DNA of 32,676 nucleotides, from positions 1-32,676 of the forward strand of contig JAMPXK010000025.1 of assembly GCA_023701245.1 (NCBI GenBank). Reading direction: 5' to 3'. The number at the start of each line of letters is the position of its first letter. Within the stretch, counting starts at the first letter, position 1. The notes below the pieces were generated by a model. The model ran no database searches, had not been told where the DNA came from, and saw only the letters and a list, made by a program, of their open reading frames with translations. The translations under genes and the position numbers were made by a program. Below, one piece after another: positions 16,146-24,264 of the stretch. The stretch comes from Elusimicrobiales bacterium. Lineage in GTDB: Bacteria > Elusimicrobiota > Elusimicrobia > Elusimicrobiales > UBA9959.

Positions 16146-16187
16146 GGCCGCGCCGGGAAGGCGCGGCCGCTCCCGGCGGGCCCGGGA
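16146..16187 (+). other. Tandem hairpins between the CsgG gene and comM
   Basis: GGCCGCGCC (16146-16154) pairs perfectly with GGCGCGGCC (16160-16168) around GGGAA. A second hairpin, TCCCGG (16171-16176) with CCGGGA (16182-16187), follows at once. Neither has a T-tract. They may reduce read-through or protect the mRNA 3' end of the lipoprotein genes. Confidence 0.55.
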
Positions 16188-16195
16188 ACGGATTT

Positions 16196-17731
16196 ATGCT
16201 GTCGAAACTGCGCACATTATGCCTTAAGGGCATAGACGGCCGCGAGGTCCTCGCCGAGGTGTATATCGCCCCCGGCCTGCCGGCCTATACCGTGGTGGGC
16301 CTTCCCGACGCCGCCGTCAAGGAGGCCAAGGACAGGGTAGTGGCCGCTGTGCGCAATTCCGGCTACGATTTTCCCTCCAAACGCATTACCGTCAACCTGG
16401 CGCCCGCTGAAATAAGAAAAGCCGGGACGCATTTCGACCTGCCTATAGCCCTGGGGGTCCTGGCCGCCGGTGGCGGGTTCGGCAAGAAGCCTCCCGCCGC
16501 GCTGGGGGATACTTTCTTTATAGGCGAACTGGCCCTGGACGGGGCGCTGCGGCCCGTGGCAGGTGTGCTGCCCATGCTCCTGGCCCTCAAAGGCTCGGGC
16601 GCGCGGGCGGTGGTGCCGGCCGGCAACGAGGCCGAAGCCGCAGTTTCCGGAGTTCCCTGCCTGGCCGCGACCAGCCTCAAAGAGGCGGCCGACTGGCTGG
16701 CCGGGAAAGCGGAACTGAAGCCCTGCGAGGGCGCCGCCCAGGCCGCCGCGGGCCCACTGGCGGCGCACGACCTCTGCGACGTAAAAGGCCAGGCCTTCGC
16801 CAAGCGGGCGCTTGAAATAGCCGCGGCCGGCTTTCACAACCTTATCATGGTGGGCCCTCCCGGCGCGGGCAAGAGCATGCTGGCCCGGAGGTTCTCCACC
16901 CTGCTGCCCAGGATGACCTTCGACGAATCCCTGGAGACCACCAAACTTTATTCCGTCAGCGGGCTGGTGCGGGCTGGCCGCCTGGTCCATGAGCGGCCTT
17001 TCCGCGAGCCGCACCATACCATTTCGGACGCGGCTCTTATCGGCGGCGGTTCCACGCCCCGGCCCGGGGAAGTGTCGCTGGCGCATAACGGCGTACTGTT
17101 CCTCGACGAGTTCCCTGAATTTTCCCGGCCGGCCATAGAGGCCCTGCGGGAGCCGCTGGAAGCCTGGAGGGTGACGGTCTCCCGCGTAAAGGAAAGCGTC
17201 TGTTACCCGGCCCGTTTCATGCTGCTGGCGGCCATGAATCCCTGTCCCTGCGGTTACCTGGGGCACCCGTCCAGGGAGTGTTCCTGCACGCCGGTGCAGG
17301 TGCACAGGTACCGGGCCAAGATCTCCGGCCCCATCCTGGACCGCATAGACCTGCATGTGCAGCTTTCGGCCGTAAAGTACGCGGATTGGGAAGCCCTGCC
17401 CAAGGGCGAGCGTTCCTCCGACGTGGCCGGGCGCGTGGCCGCGGCCATGGAACTGCAGCGCCGGCGTTTCGGTTCAGGCGCCCGCGCCAACGCTTTTATG
17501 TCGGGGGCGGAACTGCGCAAACACTGCGCCCTGCCGGGCGGGGCCTCGGCGGTGCTGGAGACCGCCATGAACAAACTCGGTTTTTCGGCCCGCTCGCTCG
17601 ACAAGATCCTCAAGATCTCCAGGACCATAGCGGACCTGGAAGGGTCCGAGGCCATAAAGCGGGAGCACGTTACCGAAGCGGTGCAGTACAGGATGCTGGA
17701 TAAGGCGGCGGAACTGCCCGCCGTGATATGA
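16196..17731 (+). CDS. comM: ComM/YifB family AAA+ ATPase (Mg-chelatase-like)
   Basis: ComM is a hexameric helicase that promotes branch migration when incoming DNA is integrated during natural transformation. The 511-residue length is normal. It opens with the YifB N-terminal domain (AEVYIAPGLPAYTVVGLPDAAVKE, NLAPAEIRKAGTHFDLPIALG), has Walker A GPPGAGKSM from residue 220, Walker B VLFLDEFPEF, the typical AAMNPCPCGYLG segment with the Cys-rich ECSCTP, and an ending with SARSLDKILKISRTIADLEG. Its position just upstream of dprA (with one gene between) fits a DNA-uptake or recombination role. No good Shine-Dalgarno is seen directly before the ATG. Confidence 0.95.
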   Translation: MLSKLRTLCLKGIDGREVLAEVYIAPGLPAYTVVGLPDAAVKEAKDRVVAAVRNSGYDFPSKRITVNLAPAEIRKAGTHFDLPIALGVLAAGGGFGKKPPAALGDTFFIGELALDGALRPVAGVLPMLLALKGSGARAVVPAGNEAEAAVSGVPCLAATSLKEAADWLAGKAELKPCEGAAQAAAGPLAAHDLCDVKGQAFAKRALEIAAAGFHNLIMVGPPGAGKSMLARRFSTLLPRMTFDESLETTKLYSVSGLVRAGRLVHERPFREPHHTISDAALIGGGSTPRPGEVSLAHNGVLFLDEFPEFSRPAIEALREPLEAWRVTVSRVKESVCYPARFMLLAAMNPCPCGYLGHPSRECSCTPVQVHRYRAKISGPILDRIDLHVQLSAVKYADWEALPKGERSSDVAGRVAAAMELQRRRFGSGARANAFMSGAELRKHCALPGGASAVLETAMNKLGFSARSLDKILKISRTIADLEGSEAIKREHVTEAVQYRMLDKAAELPAVI

Positions 17732-17747
17732 GAGAACGGAGGATTAC

Positions 17748-19256
17748 ATGGGAAAGTTAGTTTTAGCCGCCGGATTTATGTTCATGGCCGCCCTGGCCTC
17801 GGCCCAGCAGGTCAAACTGCTGGATGACCTCGCGTCCGAATCCTCGGGCACGCAGGCCTCTCAGCCGGGGGAGGATCCGCAGATCATCATGCCCTCCGAG
17901 GACAAACCCGCCGCGGAAGTTAAACCGGAGGAAGTTAAAAAACCCGACGTTCCCAAGAAAGCGCCCCCTGCCGCCAAAAAAACCGTCAAGAAAACCGCGC
18001 CCAAGCCCGTCGCCGTAAAACCGGCTGCCCCGGCGGTGCCTGCCGCCGCGCCGGTCCCCGCCGCCGCGCCCAAGCCTGCGGAGCAGCCTAAGCCGGCCAG
18101 CCCCGTTGCCCCTGCCGCCGCCAAGCCCGCGGTCCAGGAAAAGCCTGCGGCTGTTGTTAAGCCGGCCGTCGCTAAACCCGCCGCGCCCGCCGCCGCCAAG
18201 CCGGCGCCCGCCGTTGCCCCCGCCGTTGAAACCAAAAAGACCGGTGAAAGCATGCCCAGAGTTCCGGCCCAGCCGCCGGCCGCCCCGGAGGTCCCGGTTA
18301 AAGCGGCCGTCGCTAAACCCGCCGCCTCCAAGTCCGCCGCGGTCCAGGCTCTGCCTGTTGCCCCGGCCGCCCCGGCCGCGCCGCCTTCGCCCAAAGTCTA
18401 CTCCGAACCATTAGGGCAATCCAGGCCCGCCGGCGCTCCCGTGCCGGCGGTCAAGCCGGCGCAGCAGGCCCGCGTGGAACCTTTGCCCCAGCCCGTGCCC
18501 GGCGCCGGGTTCGCCGTAGTCAAGACACATACGGTTACCGGCGGGGACACGCTCTGGGACCTTTCCTCCAGGTATTACAGCGACCCTTTCAAATGGGGCC
18601 GTATCTACAACGCCAACCTGGGCGTTGTCGCCAACCCGGACCGGATTTATCCAAAGAACGAACTGGTGATCCCCGACATAACCGAAGAGGTCCGCCCCGA
18701 GGTCAAGCAGCCCATTGTCATAACCGGGGGGGAGACGGTAAAAGAGGCCGAGCTCCTGAGCGCCGACGTGGAGCAGCCGCAGGAAGAGCCCGCCCAGGTC
18801 AACGAGGCTCCGCCGGTCGTGCCCGTGTTCAAGCCCGCTTCGGCCCAGTTGCAGGAAGCCCTGGACGCTTACGACCGCGCCGATCTTTCCGACGAAATGC
18901 CTAAACACCAGAAAGAGTGGGCCTCCGGGATAAAGATAGTGCCGCAGGACTGGCGCGAAGACGGCGTCATTACCGGCAAGGAAGTCGGCCGCGACGAGAG
19001 CATGGAAGACAGCCTCTCCATGTCGGGCGCCATGGTGAGCGTGGACATGGAGGACGAAGGCGCCAGGCCCGGAGACTATCTGGCTGTTTACCTGAAAGGC
19101 TCCACGGCTTACGACAAGTCCGGGAAAAAACTCGGCCTGGAAGTGCAGCGCGCCGGGACCCTGCAGGTAGTGAGCGCCGACGGGGCCGAGGTGCGGGCGC
19201 GCGTGATAAGCGCCGTTACGGCGATCTCCAAAGGGTACGTGGTCAAGAAGAAGTGA
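17748..19256 (+). CDS. Exported LysM-domain protein with long Ala/Pro/Lys linker
   Basis: The 502-residue product has an N-terminal signal peptide (about 1-20, ending ALASAQ), a basic Ala/Pro/Lys-rich linker (about 35-255), one LysM domain (about 262-312: TVTGGDTLWDLSSRYY, ...NPDRIYPKNELVIP) that should bind peptidoglycan, a second acidic linker, and a C-terminal domain (about 405-500) with GKEVGRDESMEDSL and GDYLAVY. The linker is long enough to span the periplasm. The C-terminal region resembles domains found after LysM in proteins of similar layout, but I cannot name it. GGAGG precedes the ATG by 7 bases. It lies between comM and dprA, so an envelope role linked to this operon is possible but unproven. 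Confidence 0.88.
   Translation: MGKLVLAAGFMFMAALASAQQVKLLDDLASESSGTQASQPGEDPQIIMPSEDKPAAEVKPEEVKKPDVPKKAPPAAKKTVKKTAPKPVAVKPAAPAVPAAAPVPAAAPKPAEQPKPASPVAPAAAKPAVQEKPAAVVKPAVAKPAAPAAAKPAPAVAPAVETKKTGESMPRVPAQPPAAPEVPVKAAVAKPAASKSAAVQALPVAPAAPAAPPSPKVYSEPLGQSRPAGAPVPAVKPAQQARVEPLPQPVPGAGFAVVKTHTVTGGDTLWDLSSRYYSDPFKWGRIYNANLGVVANPDRIYPKNELVIPDITEEVRPEVKQPIVITGGETVKEAELLSADVEQPQEEPAQVNEAPPVVPVFKPASAQLQEALDAYDRADLSDEMPKHQKEWASGIKIVPQDWREDGVITGKEVGRDESMEDSLSMSGAMVSVDMEDEGARPGDYLAVYLKGSTAYDKSGKKLGLEVQRAGTLQVVSADGAEVRARVISAVTAISKGYVVKKK
18163..18325 (+). repeat. 22-bp direct repeat within the LysM-gene linker
   Basis: The same 22 bases, beginning CGGCCGTCGCTAAACCCG, occur at 18163-18184 and 18304-18325. 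They are 141 bases apart, so the copies share a reading frame (47 codons) and both encode AVAKPAA. This points to internal duplication or recombination in the Ala/Pro/Lys linker. Confidence 0.8.
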
Positions 19257-19281
19257 ACTCCTGGTTTTGACGGGGGGGGAT

Positions 19282-20412
19282 ATGGGGGAAGGGACCGCTG
19301 CAGAGAAACTGGCGCGGGTACGCCTTAATTTCTTCGCCTGTTACAGGTGCGACTGGCTGCTGCGCCTGCTGGACCTTTACGGCGGGGCCGCGCCCCTGCT
19401 GAAGCGGCCGCCCCGGGAAATAGCGGCCGAGGGCGGCGTAATGCTGGAAACCGCCCAGCGTCTGGCGGCGCAGACAACCGCCTGCGACCCGGAGAAGGAA
19501 CTGCTGGCCGCGCAGAAAGCCGGCATCAAAGTCCTTACGGCCCTCGACGAGGGTTATCCCGAACTCCTGAAAAAGATCTACGATCCACCCATGGTGCTCT
19601 ATGTGCGCGGGGAATTGAGCCCGCGCCCGGCGGCCGGGATAGTAGGTACGCGCAAGGCTACGCCCTACGGCCTGCGCACCGCGGCGCGCCTGGCGGCTGA
19701 ACTGGCCGGTGCCGGCGTGGCGGTGGCCAGCGGGCTGGCGCGCGGCATAGATACGGCGGCGCATAAGGCGGCGGTAGAGGCCGGGGGCGTAACCTGGGCC
19801 GCGCTGGGCACCGGCCTCAATATGACCTACCCGGAGGAGAACGCTCGCCTGGCCGACAGGATAGTCGAGGCCGGCGGCGCCCTGGTCTCGGAATTCCCGC
19901 TCGATTCTGGTCCCTTGCCTCAAAATTTCCCGAGGCGCAACAGGATCATCTCCGGCCTGTCCCTGGCCACCGTGGTGGTGGAGGGCGGTTTCGAATCAGG
20001 CGCCATGATAACCGGGCGCTTCGCGCTGGACCAGGGGCGGGAGGTGCTGGCCGTGCCCGGCCCGGTGGACTCCCCTGTCAGCAAGGGGCCTAACTTTTTC
20101 ATCAAGAACGGCGCGTATCCCGCGGAGAACGGGGCGGATATCGTCGCCTGCTTCCCTCCGGAATACCTGTTCGGGCTGAAGGCCTGCGGCACAGGCGGCG
20201 TGAAGAGCCCGGCAGAGGCCGTCCTGCGCGGACTTTCCCCGGACGGCCTGGCGGCGTTCAAGGCGATAGCGGCGAACGAGGGCGGGCTGAGCGCGGACGA
20301 GGTTACCGTGGCGCTGGGCTGGCCGGTGCAGCGGGCGGCGGCGGCCCTGTTCGAACTGGAAGCCTCGGCGGCGGTGATGAGCCGCGGCGGCCGCTATTGC
20401 CCCGCGGTATAA
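19282..20412 (+). CDS. dprA: DNA-processing protein DprA (Smf)
   Basis: DprA binds incoming single-stranded DNA and loads RecA during transformation. From the ATG at 19282, chosen because a G-rich ribosome site lies at 19272-19280, the product has 376 residues. An N-terminal helical region precedes the Rossmann-like core: GIVGTRKATPYGLRTA, VASGLARGIDTAAH, ALGTGLNMTYPEEN, FPRRNRIISGLS and VVEGGFESGAMIT, all standard for the family. A C-terminal winged-helix (about 310-376) completes the usual architecture. It lies between the LysM gene and topA, the dprA-topA order being widely conserved. A hairpin follows the stop codon. Confidence 0.96.
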   Translation: MGEGTAAEKLARVRLNFFACYRCDWLLRLLDLYGGAAPLLKRPPREIAAEGGVMLETAQRLAAQTTACDPEKELLAAQKAGIKVLTALDEGYPELLKKIYDPPMVLYVRGELSPRPAAGIVGTRKATPYGLRTAARLAAELAGAGVAVASGLARGIDTAAHKAAVEAGGVTWAALGTGLNMTYPEENARLADRIVEAGGALVSEFPLDSGPLPQNFPRRNRIISGLSLATVVVEGGFESGAMITGRFALDQGREVLAVPGPVDSPVSKGPNFFIKNGAYPAENGADIVACFPPEYLFGLKACGTGGVKSPAEAVLRGLSPDGLAAFKAIAANEGGLSADEVTVALGWPVQRAAAALFELEASAAVMSRGGRYCPAV

Positions 20413-20450
20413 GGCGGAAAAAGCGGCAAACGAGGCCGCGCTTTTGCCTT
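20411..20450 (+). terminator. Imperfect terminator after dprA
   Basis: AAGGC (20411-20415) pairs with GCCTT (20446-20450). Inside it AAAA pairs with TTTT, and GCGGC (20423-20427) pairs with GCCGC (20435-20439) around a 7-base loop. The right arm includes TTTT at 20442-20445. It probably gives partial termination before topA and overlaps the topA -35 element. Confidence 0.5.
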
Positions 20451-20473
20451 ATAAGGATAAAATATAATATTAT
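20444..20473 (+). promoter_or_regulatory. topA promoter
   Basis: TTGCCT at 20444-20449 and TATTAT at 20468-20473 are 18 bases apart; a perfect TATAAT also lies at 20463-20468. Either -10 predicts a leader of about 5-10 bases before the ATG at 20485, and no Shine-Dalgarno is present. Confidence 0.5.
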
Positions 20474-20484
20474 TGATATCTATT

Positions 20485-22635
20485 ATGGCTGAAAAGACAC
20501 CTAAACTCACAAAACCCAAAGGCAAGCGGCACCTCGTTATCGTGGAGTCTCCTACCAAGGAGAAAACCATCAGCCGCTTCCTGGACGCGGATTTCGTAGT
20601 GCGCAGTTCTTTCGGGCATGTGCGCGACCTGCCCAAAGACGAACTGGGCGTGGACGTGAAGGACGGCTTCAAGGCGAAGTACGTGCTGGTGGAGCGCGCC
20701 AAGAAGATCATCGCCGAACTGAACATGATCGCCAAGAACGCGGACGTGATCTACCTGGCCACCGACCCTGACCGCGAAGGCGAGGCCATCAGCTGGCACC
20801 TGCGCGAGGCCATCAAGGCGGACGTGCCGTTCAAACGTATCAGCTTCCACGAGATCACCAAGACCGCCATCGCGGAATCGCTCAAGAGCCCGCGCGACCT
20901 GGACATGGCGCTGGTGAACGCCCAGCAGAGCCGCCGCATCATAGACCGCATAGTGGGCTACAAGCTTTCCCCGCTCTTGTGGAGCAAGATAAAGAGCGGC
21001 CTGTCCGCCGGCCGCGTGCAGAGCGTGACCGTGCGCCTCATAGCCGAGCGGGCCAAGGAAATAGCCGCTTTCAAGGAAGAGGACTATTACACGGTTTACG
21101 CCAAGCTCGCCAAGGGCGATTCCAAGGACTTCGACTCCAAGCTGGTCCGCTGGGAAGGCGCGGCCGTAGAGCAGACCATCCTGCTCAAACTCTTCGCCGA
21201 GGATTACCGCTACAAGACCTCCGTCTTCAAGAAGATAGAGGACACCGTGGAGGCCGGCACCCACCTGCGCAATTCCAAGCTGACCGTGTCCAAGGTGGAC
21301 GCCAAGGCCGTGCGCCAGAAGCCCAAGCCGCCATTCATCACCAGCACCCTGCAGCAGGACGCGTACAACAAACTGGGCTTCTCTTCGGACCGCACCATGA
21401 AGGTGGCGCAGAGCCTCTACGAAGGCGTGGACCTGGAAGGCGAGCGCTCCGGTCTCATCACCTACATGCGTACCGACTCGTTCAACGTGTCGGCCGACAT
21501 GCAGAAAGAGGCCGCCGAATTCATCACCAAGACCTACGGCAAGGACTTCTGCCCGGCCAAGCCGCCCACCTACCTCAAGAAGGTGAAGGGCGCGCAGGAA
21601 GCGCATGAAGCCATTCACCCCACGTCCGCCTACAAGCGGCCGGAAGAGATAAGCAAGTTCCTCAACCCCGACCAGGCCAAGCTCTACGACCTGATCTGGC
21701 GCCGCTTCATGGCCAGCCAGATGGAAGAGGCCATCTTCGACTCGCTCTCCGTGGAGTTCTCCGACGAAAAAGGCCGCGCCGTGCTGCGCACCAGCGGGCG
21801 CACCGTGAAGTTCGAGGGCTACCTCAAGATCTACATGGAAGAGAAGGAAGAGGAAGTCGCCGGCGAGGACGAAGAGGGTTCTGCCGCCCTGCCGCCGCTC
21901 AAAGAGGGCGACGTGGTGGTTCTCAAGGACATCTCCACCAAGGCGCACAAGACCTCCCCGCCGCCGAACTATAACGAAGCCAGCATCATCAAGACGCTGG
22001 AAAAACACGGCATCGGCCGCCCTTCCACCTACGCCGTCATCATCAAGAACGTCATCGACCGCGGTTATATAAACCGCGAGAAGGACCGCAAGCTCCTGAT
22101 CACGGAACTGGGCGCGCTGGTGACGGAAAAGCTGAAGGATTTCTTCAAGGACATAATGGAGATCTCCTATACCGCTTCCATCGAGGACAAGCTGGACGAT
22201 ATCGCCGACGGCACCATGGACTGGGTGAAGTTCATGCAGGACTTCTACGGGCCTTTCTCCGAGGAACTGGCCACTGCGGAAAAGGATATGACCCGGTCCC
22301 GTCCCAACGTCATCAAGACCAACGAGAAGTGCCCGCTGTGCCTCAGTCCCATGGTGCAGCGCGAAAGCCGCTTCGGCAAGTACCTCTCCTGCTCGCGCTT
22401 CCCCAAGTGCAAGGGCAAGGTGCCGCTGGACAAGGAAGGCAACAAGCAGGAGTACTTCGCGCCTATCAAGACCGAGAAGACCTGCACCAAGTGCAACAAG
22501 AACGCCATGCTGCTGCGCAAGAGCGCCCGCGGCTACTTCCTGGCCTGTTCGGGCTTTCCCAAGTGCCGCAACATAGAGCAGCCCACGCCGGAAGAGGTGG
22601 AGCGGCTGGTCAACTCCAGGAACAAACCCGCCTGA
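20485..22635 (+). CDS. topA: DNA topoisomerase I
   Basis: TopA relaxes negative supercoils through a 5'-phosphotyrosine intermediate. From the ATG at 20485 (an upstream TTG at 20473 is less likely) the protein has 716 residues. It shows the Toprim domain (HLVIVESPTKEKTI, YLATDPDREGEAISWHL), the active-site Y327 in LITYMRTDSF, HEAIHPTS, and GIGRPSTYA. Two C4 zinc ribbons lie near the C terminus (CPLC...SCSRFPKC and CTKC...ACSGFPKC). It starts about 70 bases after dprA, has its own promoter, and ends at a strong terminator. Confidence 0.97.
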   Translation: MAEKTPKLTKPKGKRHLVIVESPTKEKTISRFLDADFVVRSSFGHVRDLPKDELGVDVKDGFKAKYVLVERAKKIIAELNMIAKNADVIYLATDPDREGEAISWHLREAIKADVPFKRISFHEITKTAIAESLKSPRDLDMALVNAQQSRRIIDRIVGYKLSPLLWSKIKSGLSAGRVQSVTVRLIAERAKEIAAFKEEDYYTVYAKLAKGDSKDFDSKLVRWEGAAVEQTILLKLFAEDYRYKTSVFKKIEDTVEAGTHLRNSKLTVSKVDAKAVRQKPKPPFITSTLQQDAYNKLGFSSDRTMKVAQSLYEGVDLEGERSGLITYMRTDSFNVSADMQKEAAEFITKTYGKDFCPAKPPTYLKKVKGAQEAHEAIHPTSAYKRPEEISKFLNPDQAKLYDLIWRRFMASQMEEAIFDSLSVEFSDEKGRAVLRTSGRTVKFEGYLKIYMEEKEEEVAGEDEEGSAALPPLKEGDVVVLKDISTKAHKTSPPPNYNEASIIKTLEKHGIGRPSTYAVIIKNVIDRGYINREKDRKLLITELGALVTEKLKDFFKDIMEISYTASIEDKLDDIADGTMDWVKFMQDFYGPFSEELATAEKDMTRSRPNVIKTNEKCPLCLSPMVQRESRFGKYLSCSRFPKCKGKVPLDKEGNKQEYFAPIKTEKTCTKCNKNAMLLRKSARGYFLACSGFPKCRNIEQPTPEEVERLVNSRNKPA

Positions 22636-22647
22636 ACGGCGGGACGC

Positions 22648-22680
22648 AAAAAAGCCCGGGCAGGTGCCCGGGCTTTTTTT
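22648..22680 (+). terminator. Strong bidirectional Rho-independent terminator
   Basis: AAAAAAGCCCGGGC (22648-22661) pairs perfectly with GCCCGGGCTTTTTT (22666-22679) around the loop AGGT, with T-tracts on both strands. It ends topA on the plus strand and, just past its stop codon, the amylase gene on the minus strand. It is the clearest terminator in the window. Confidence 0.95.
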
Positions 22681-22693
22681 GCGCCTGGCCGGG

Positions 22694-24136
22694 CTACTTG
22701 GCCGGCCGGCTCCAGACCGCGTAGCGCTCGCCGCTGGCTTCCAGCGTCCAGCCGTCGCCGGGGCTCCAGCCCCAGTTCTTTCCCAGTTTCAGCACCAGCT
22801 GCTTGTGCTTGCCCGCCACCGTGGCGGCGTAGAGGCCGTTGGTGGCGGTGAGCACCTGCATGGGGCTGGTGGAATTAACCCCGGCGGCCTTGCGCACCAG
22901 GATAAGCCGGGCGATGGCCGCGCGGTAGGCGGGGCCCCAGTCGAAGAAATGCGGCCAGAAGACGCACGGGATACCGGGGTGGGTGAGGATGTAGGCGTAG
23001 CCCATCAGGCGCTGCGTCCTGTACTCGGCCGAAGCGTTCTGGATAAAAGAGGGATCGCGGGGGGAGGTGTCGTGGCTCTCCACGTAGGTAACGGCCTTGG
23101 CGGGCCACCAGCCGATCACGCCGGAGGGACGGCCGTTGTCGTTGAGCAGTTCGTAGCGCTCGCTCTCTACCGCGCCTACCAGGGCGTAGCGCTGCGTGAA
23201 ATCGAAAGCGGTGGAGGCGTTGACCTTGCCCGGTCTGGAATCGGTGCCGTCTATCCAGCTGGTTATCTGCTGGCGGTCGGTGTCGTAATATTCGCCGACA
23301 GTGAATTCGGGGCTGGAAGCCGTATTGTAATCCTCTATGTGGGAGGCCGCGTAGCCTTTTACCATGTCATAGCGCCACCCGTCGAAACCGATGGTGTGCC
23401 GAAGCCAGCGCATGAAGACGCGGGTGTCTTCCTGTACCGCCGGGTTCTTGTGGTCCAGGTCCCTGCAGCCGAAATCCCCCTGGCCTTCGTCTCCGTAGAG
23501 GGAGCGCGGCAGGGCCGCGTAGGGCGGCTGGGCCCAGACTTCGTCGTCGTTGACGATCACGTTGGACGGCCAGTCGGGGGAGGTGAAATCCAGCCAGTTG
23601 GTGGTGCCGTTGCGGTGGTTGAGCACCACATCGGCGAGGACCTTTACCCCGCCTTTGTGCATGGCCCTGATGGCTTCCGTCAGCGCTTCTTTCTTTCCCC
23701 ACTGCGAATCCAGGTTATACCACTCTTTGGGATAGTAGCTGCCCACTGAAACGGGGGGGAACCAGACCAGGTCGAAGCCGGCCGCCGCCACTTCAGGGGC
23801 CTTTTTCGCCAGTTCGCCCCACCAGCCGCGGGGAGGATGCTGCCAGTAATCGTCGGCGTACCAGTGGAAGCCCTGCAGCATCACCAGTTCGCTGCCTTCC
23901 GTATCCAGGCGGCGCTGGGGCGGCGGCTTGAAGGTCTTGCTGGAATATTTCCCGGAGGCCGCGCGCCAGTCGGCCGCAGGCGCGGCGGAGACTTTATAAG
24001 GGACCGGTACGTCGGGCGTTTCCAGGAACGCGCCCTTCCCGAGCGGGGCCGTGGCGGCGGTATCAAAAGCCGCGCCGCTGCCGGTCAGGAAGAAAGGCAG
24101 GGAAAAAACCAGGAGAAGAATTCTTGATCTGCTCAT
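22694..24136 (-). CDS. Secreted alpha-amylase, GH13, plant/archaeal-like type
   Basis: The enzyme should hydrolyse internal alpha-1,4 bonds in starch or glycogen. The 480-residue product has a signal peptide (about 1-23), a 60-residue spacer, and a GH13 barrel from about residue 82. Conserved regions are intact: DVVLNH (169-174), nucleophile D257 in GWRYDMVKGY, acid/base E282 in VGEYYD, and D356 in VESHD. MLQGFHWYADDYW, IGWWPAKAVTYV, GYAYILTHPGIPC and HFFDWG, plus the ending YAVWSR, strongly recall plant alpha-amylases (GH13_6) and the related archaeal group. The C-terminal part looks like the short beta domain of those enzymes. No Shine-Dalgarno is visible. It is a single gene convergent with topA. 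Confidence 0.93.
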   Translation of the reverse strand: MSRSRILLLVFSLPFFLTGSGAAFDTAATAPLGKGAFLETPDVPVPYKVSAAPAADWRAASGKYSSKTFKPPPQRRLDTEGSELVMLQGFHWYADDYWQHPPRGWWGELAKKAPEVAAAGFDLVWFPPVSVGSYYPKEWYNLDSQWGKKEALTEAIRAMHKGGVKVLADVVLNHRNGTTNWLDFTSPDWPSNVIVNDDEVWAQPPYAALPRSLYGDEGQGDFGCRDLDHKNPAVQEDTRVFMRWLRHTIGFDGWRYDMVKGYAASHIEDYNTASSPEFTVGEYYDTDRQQITSWIDGTDSRPGKVNASTAFDFTQRYALVGAVESERYELLNDNGRPSGVIGWWPAKAVTYVESHDTSPRDPSFIQNASAEYRTQRLMGYAYILTHPGIPCVFWPHFFDWGPAYRAAIARLILVRKAAGVNSTSPMQVLTATNGLYAATVAGKHKQLVLKLGKNWGWSPGDGWTLEASGERYAVWSRPAK

Positions 24137-24165
24137 GTGTCGGGTAAAGGGGTCTCTACCGGAAT

Positions 24166-24173
24166 ATTATACA
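24166..24173 (-). promoter_or_regulatory. -10 box of the amylase gene
   Basis: On the minus strand this reads TGTATAAT, a perfect -10 hexamer preceded by TG, ending 29 bases before the amylase start codon. It matches the TGTATAAT before hrcA. No obvious -35. Confidence 0.55.
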
Positions 24174-24248
24174 GGATTTAACCGGGACGGCGAGGGCCAA
24201 AAGGCCCACCCGCGGCACGGACTATTGCCGCTAAGCCGGCCTCCAACT

Positions 24249-24257
24249 TGCTAGAAT
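24249..24257 (+). promoter_or_regulatory. Extended -10 of xerC, predicted leaderless start
   Basis: TGC-TAGAAT at 24249-24257 is an extended -10 element ending only 7 bases before the xerC ATG, so transcription should begin at or next to the start codon. A TTGCCG at 24225-24230 is 21 bases upstream of the -10 hexamer, too far for a normal -35. Confidence 0.55.
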
Positions 24258-24264
24258 TATAACG

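Noticed and set aside
20470-22008. A 512-codon minus-strand frame opposite topA
   Set aside because: It is a shadow of topA with no motif or initiation signal.
22664-23749. A 361-codon plus-strand frame opposite the amylase
   Set aside because: The minus-strand amylase has all GH13 catalytic motifs and a signal peptide. The plus frame has none and begins in the terminator region.
24194-24207. Small hairpin GGGCC-AAAA-GGCCC between the amylase and xerC
   Set aside because: The stem is only 5 bp with no T-tract, and it lies in a divergent promoter region where a terminator is not expected; likely chance in GC-rich DNA.
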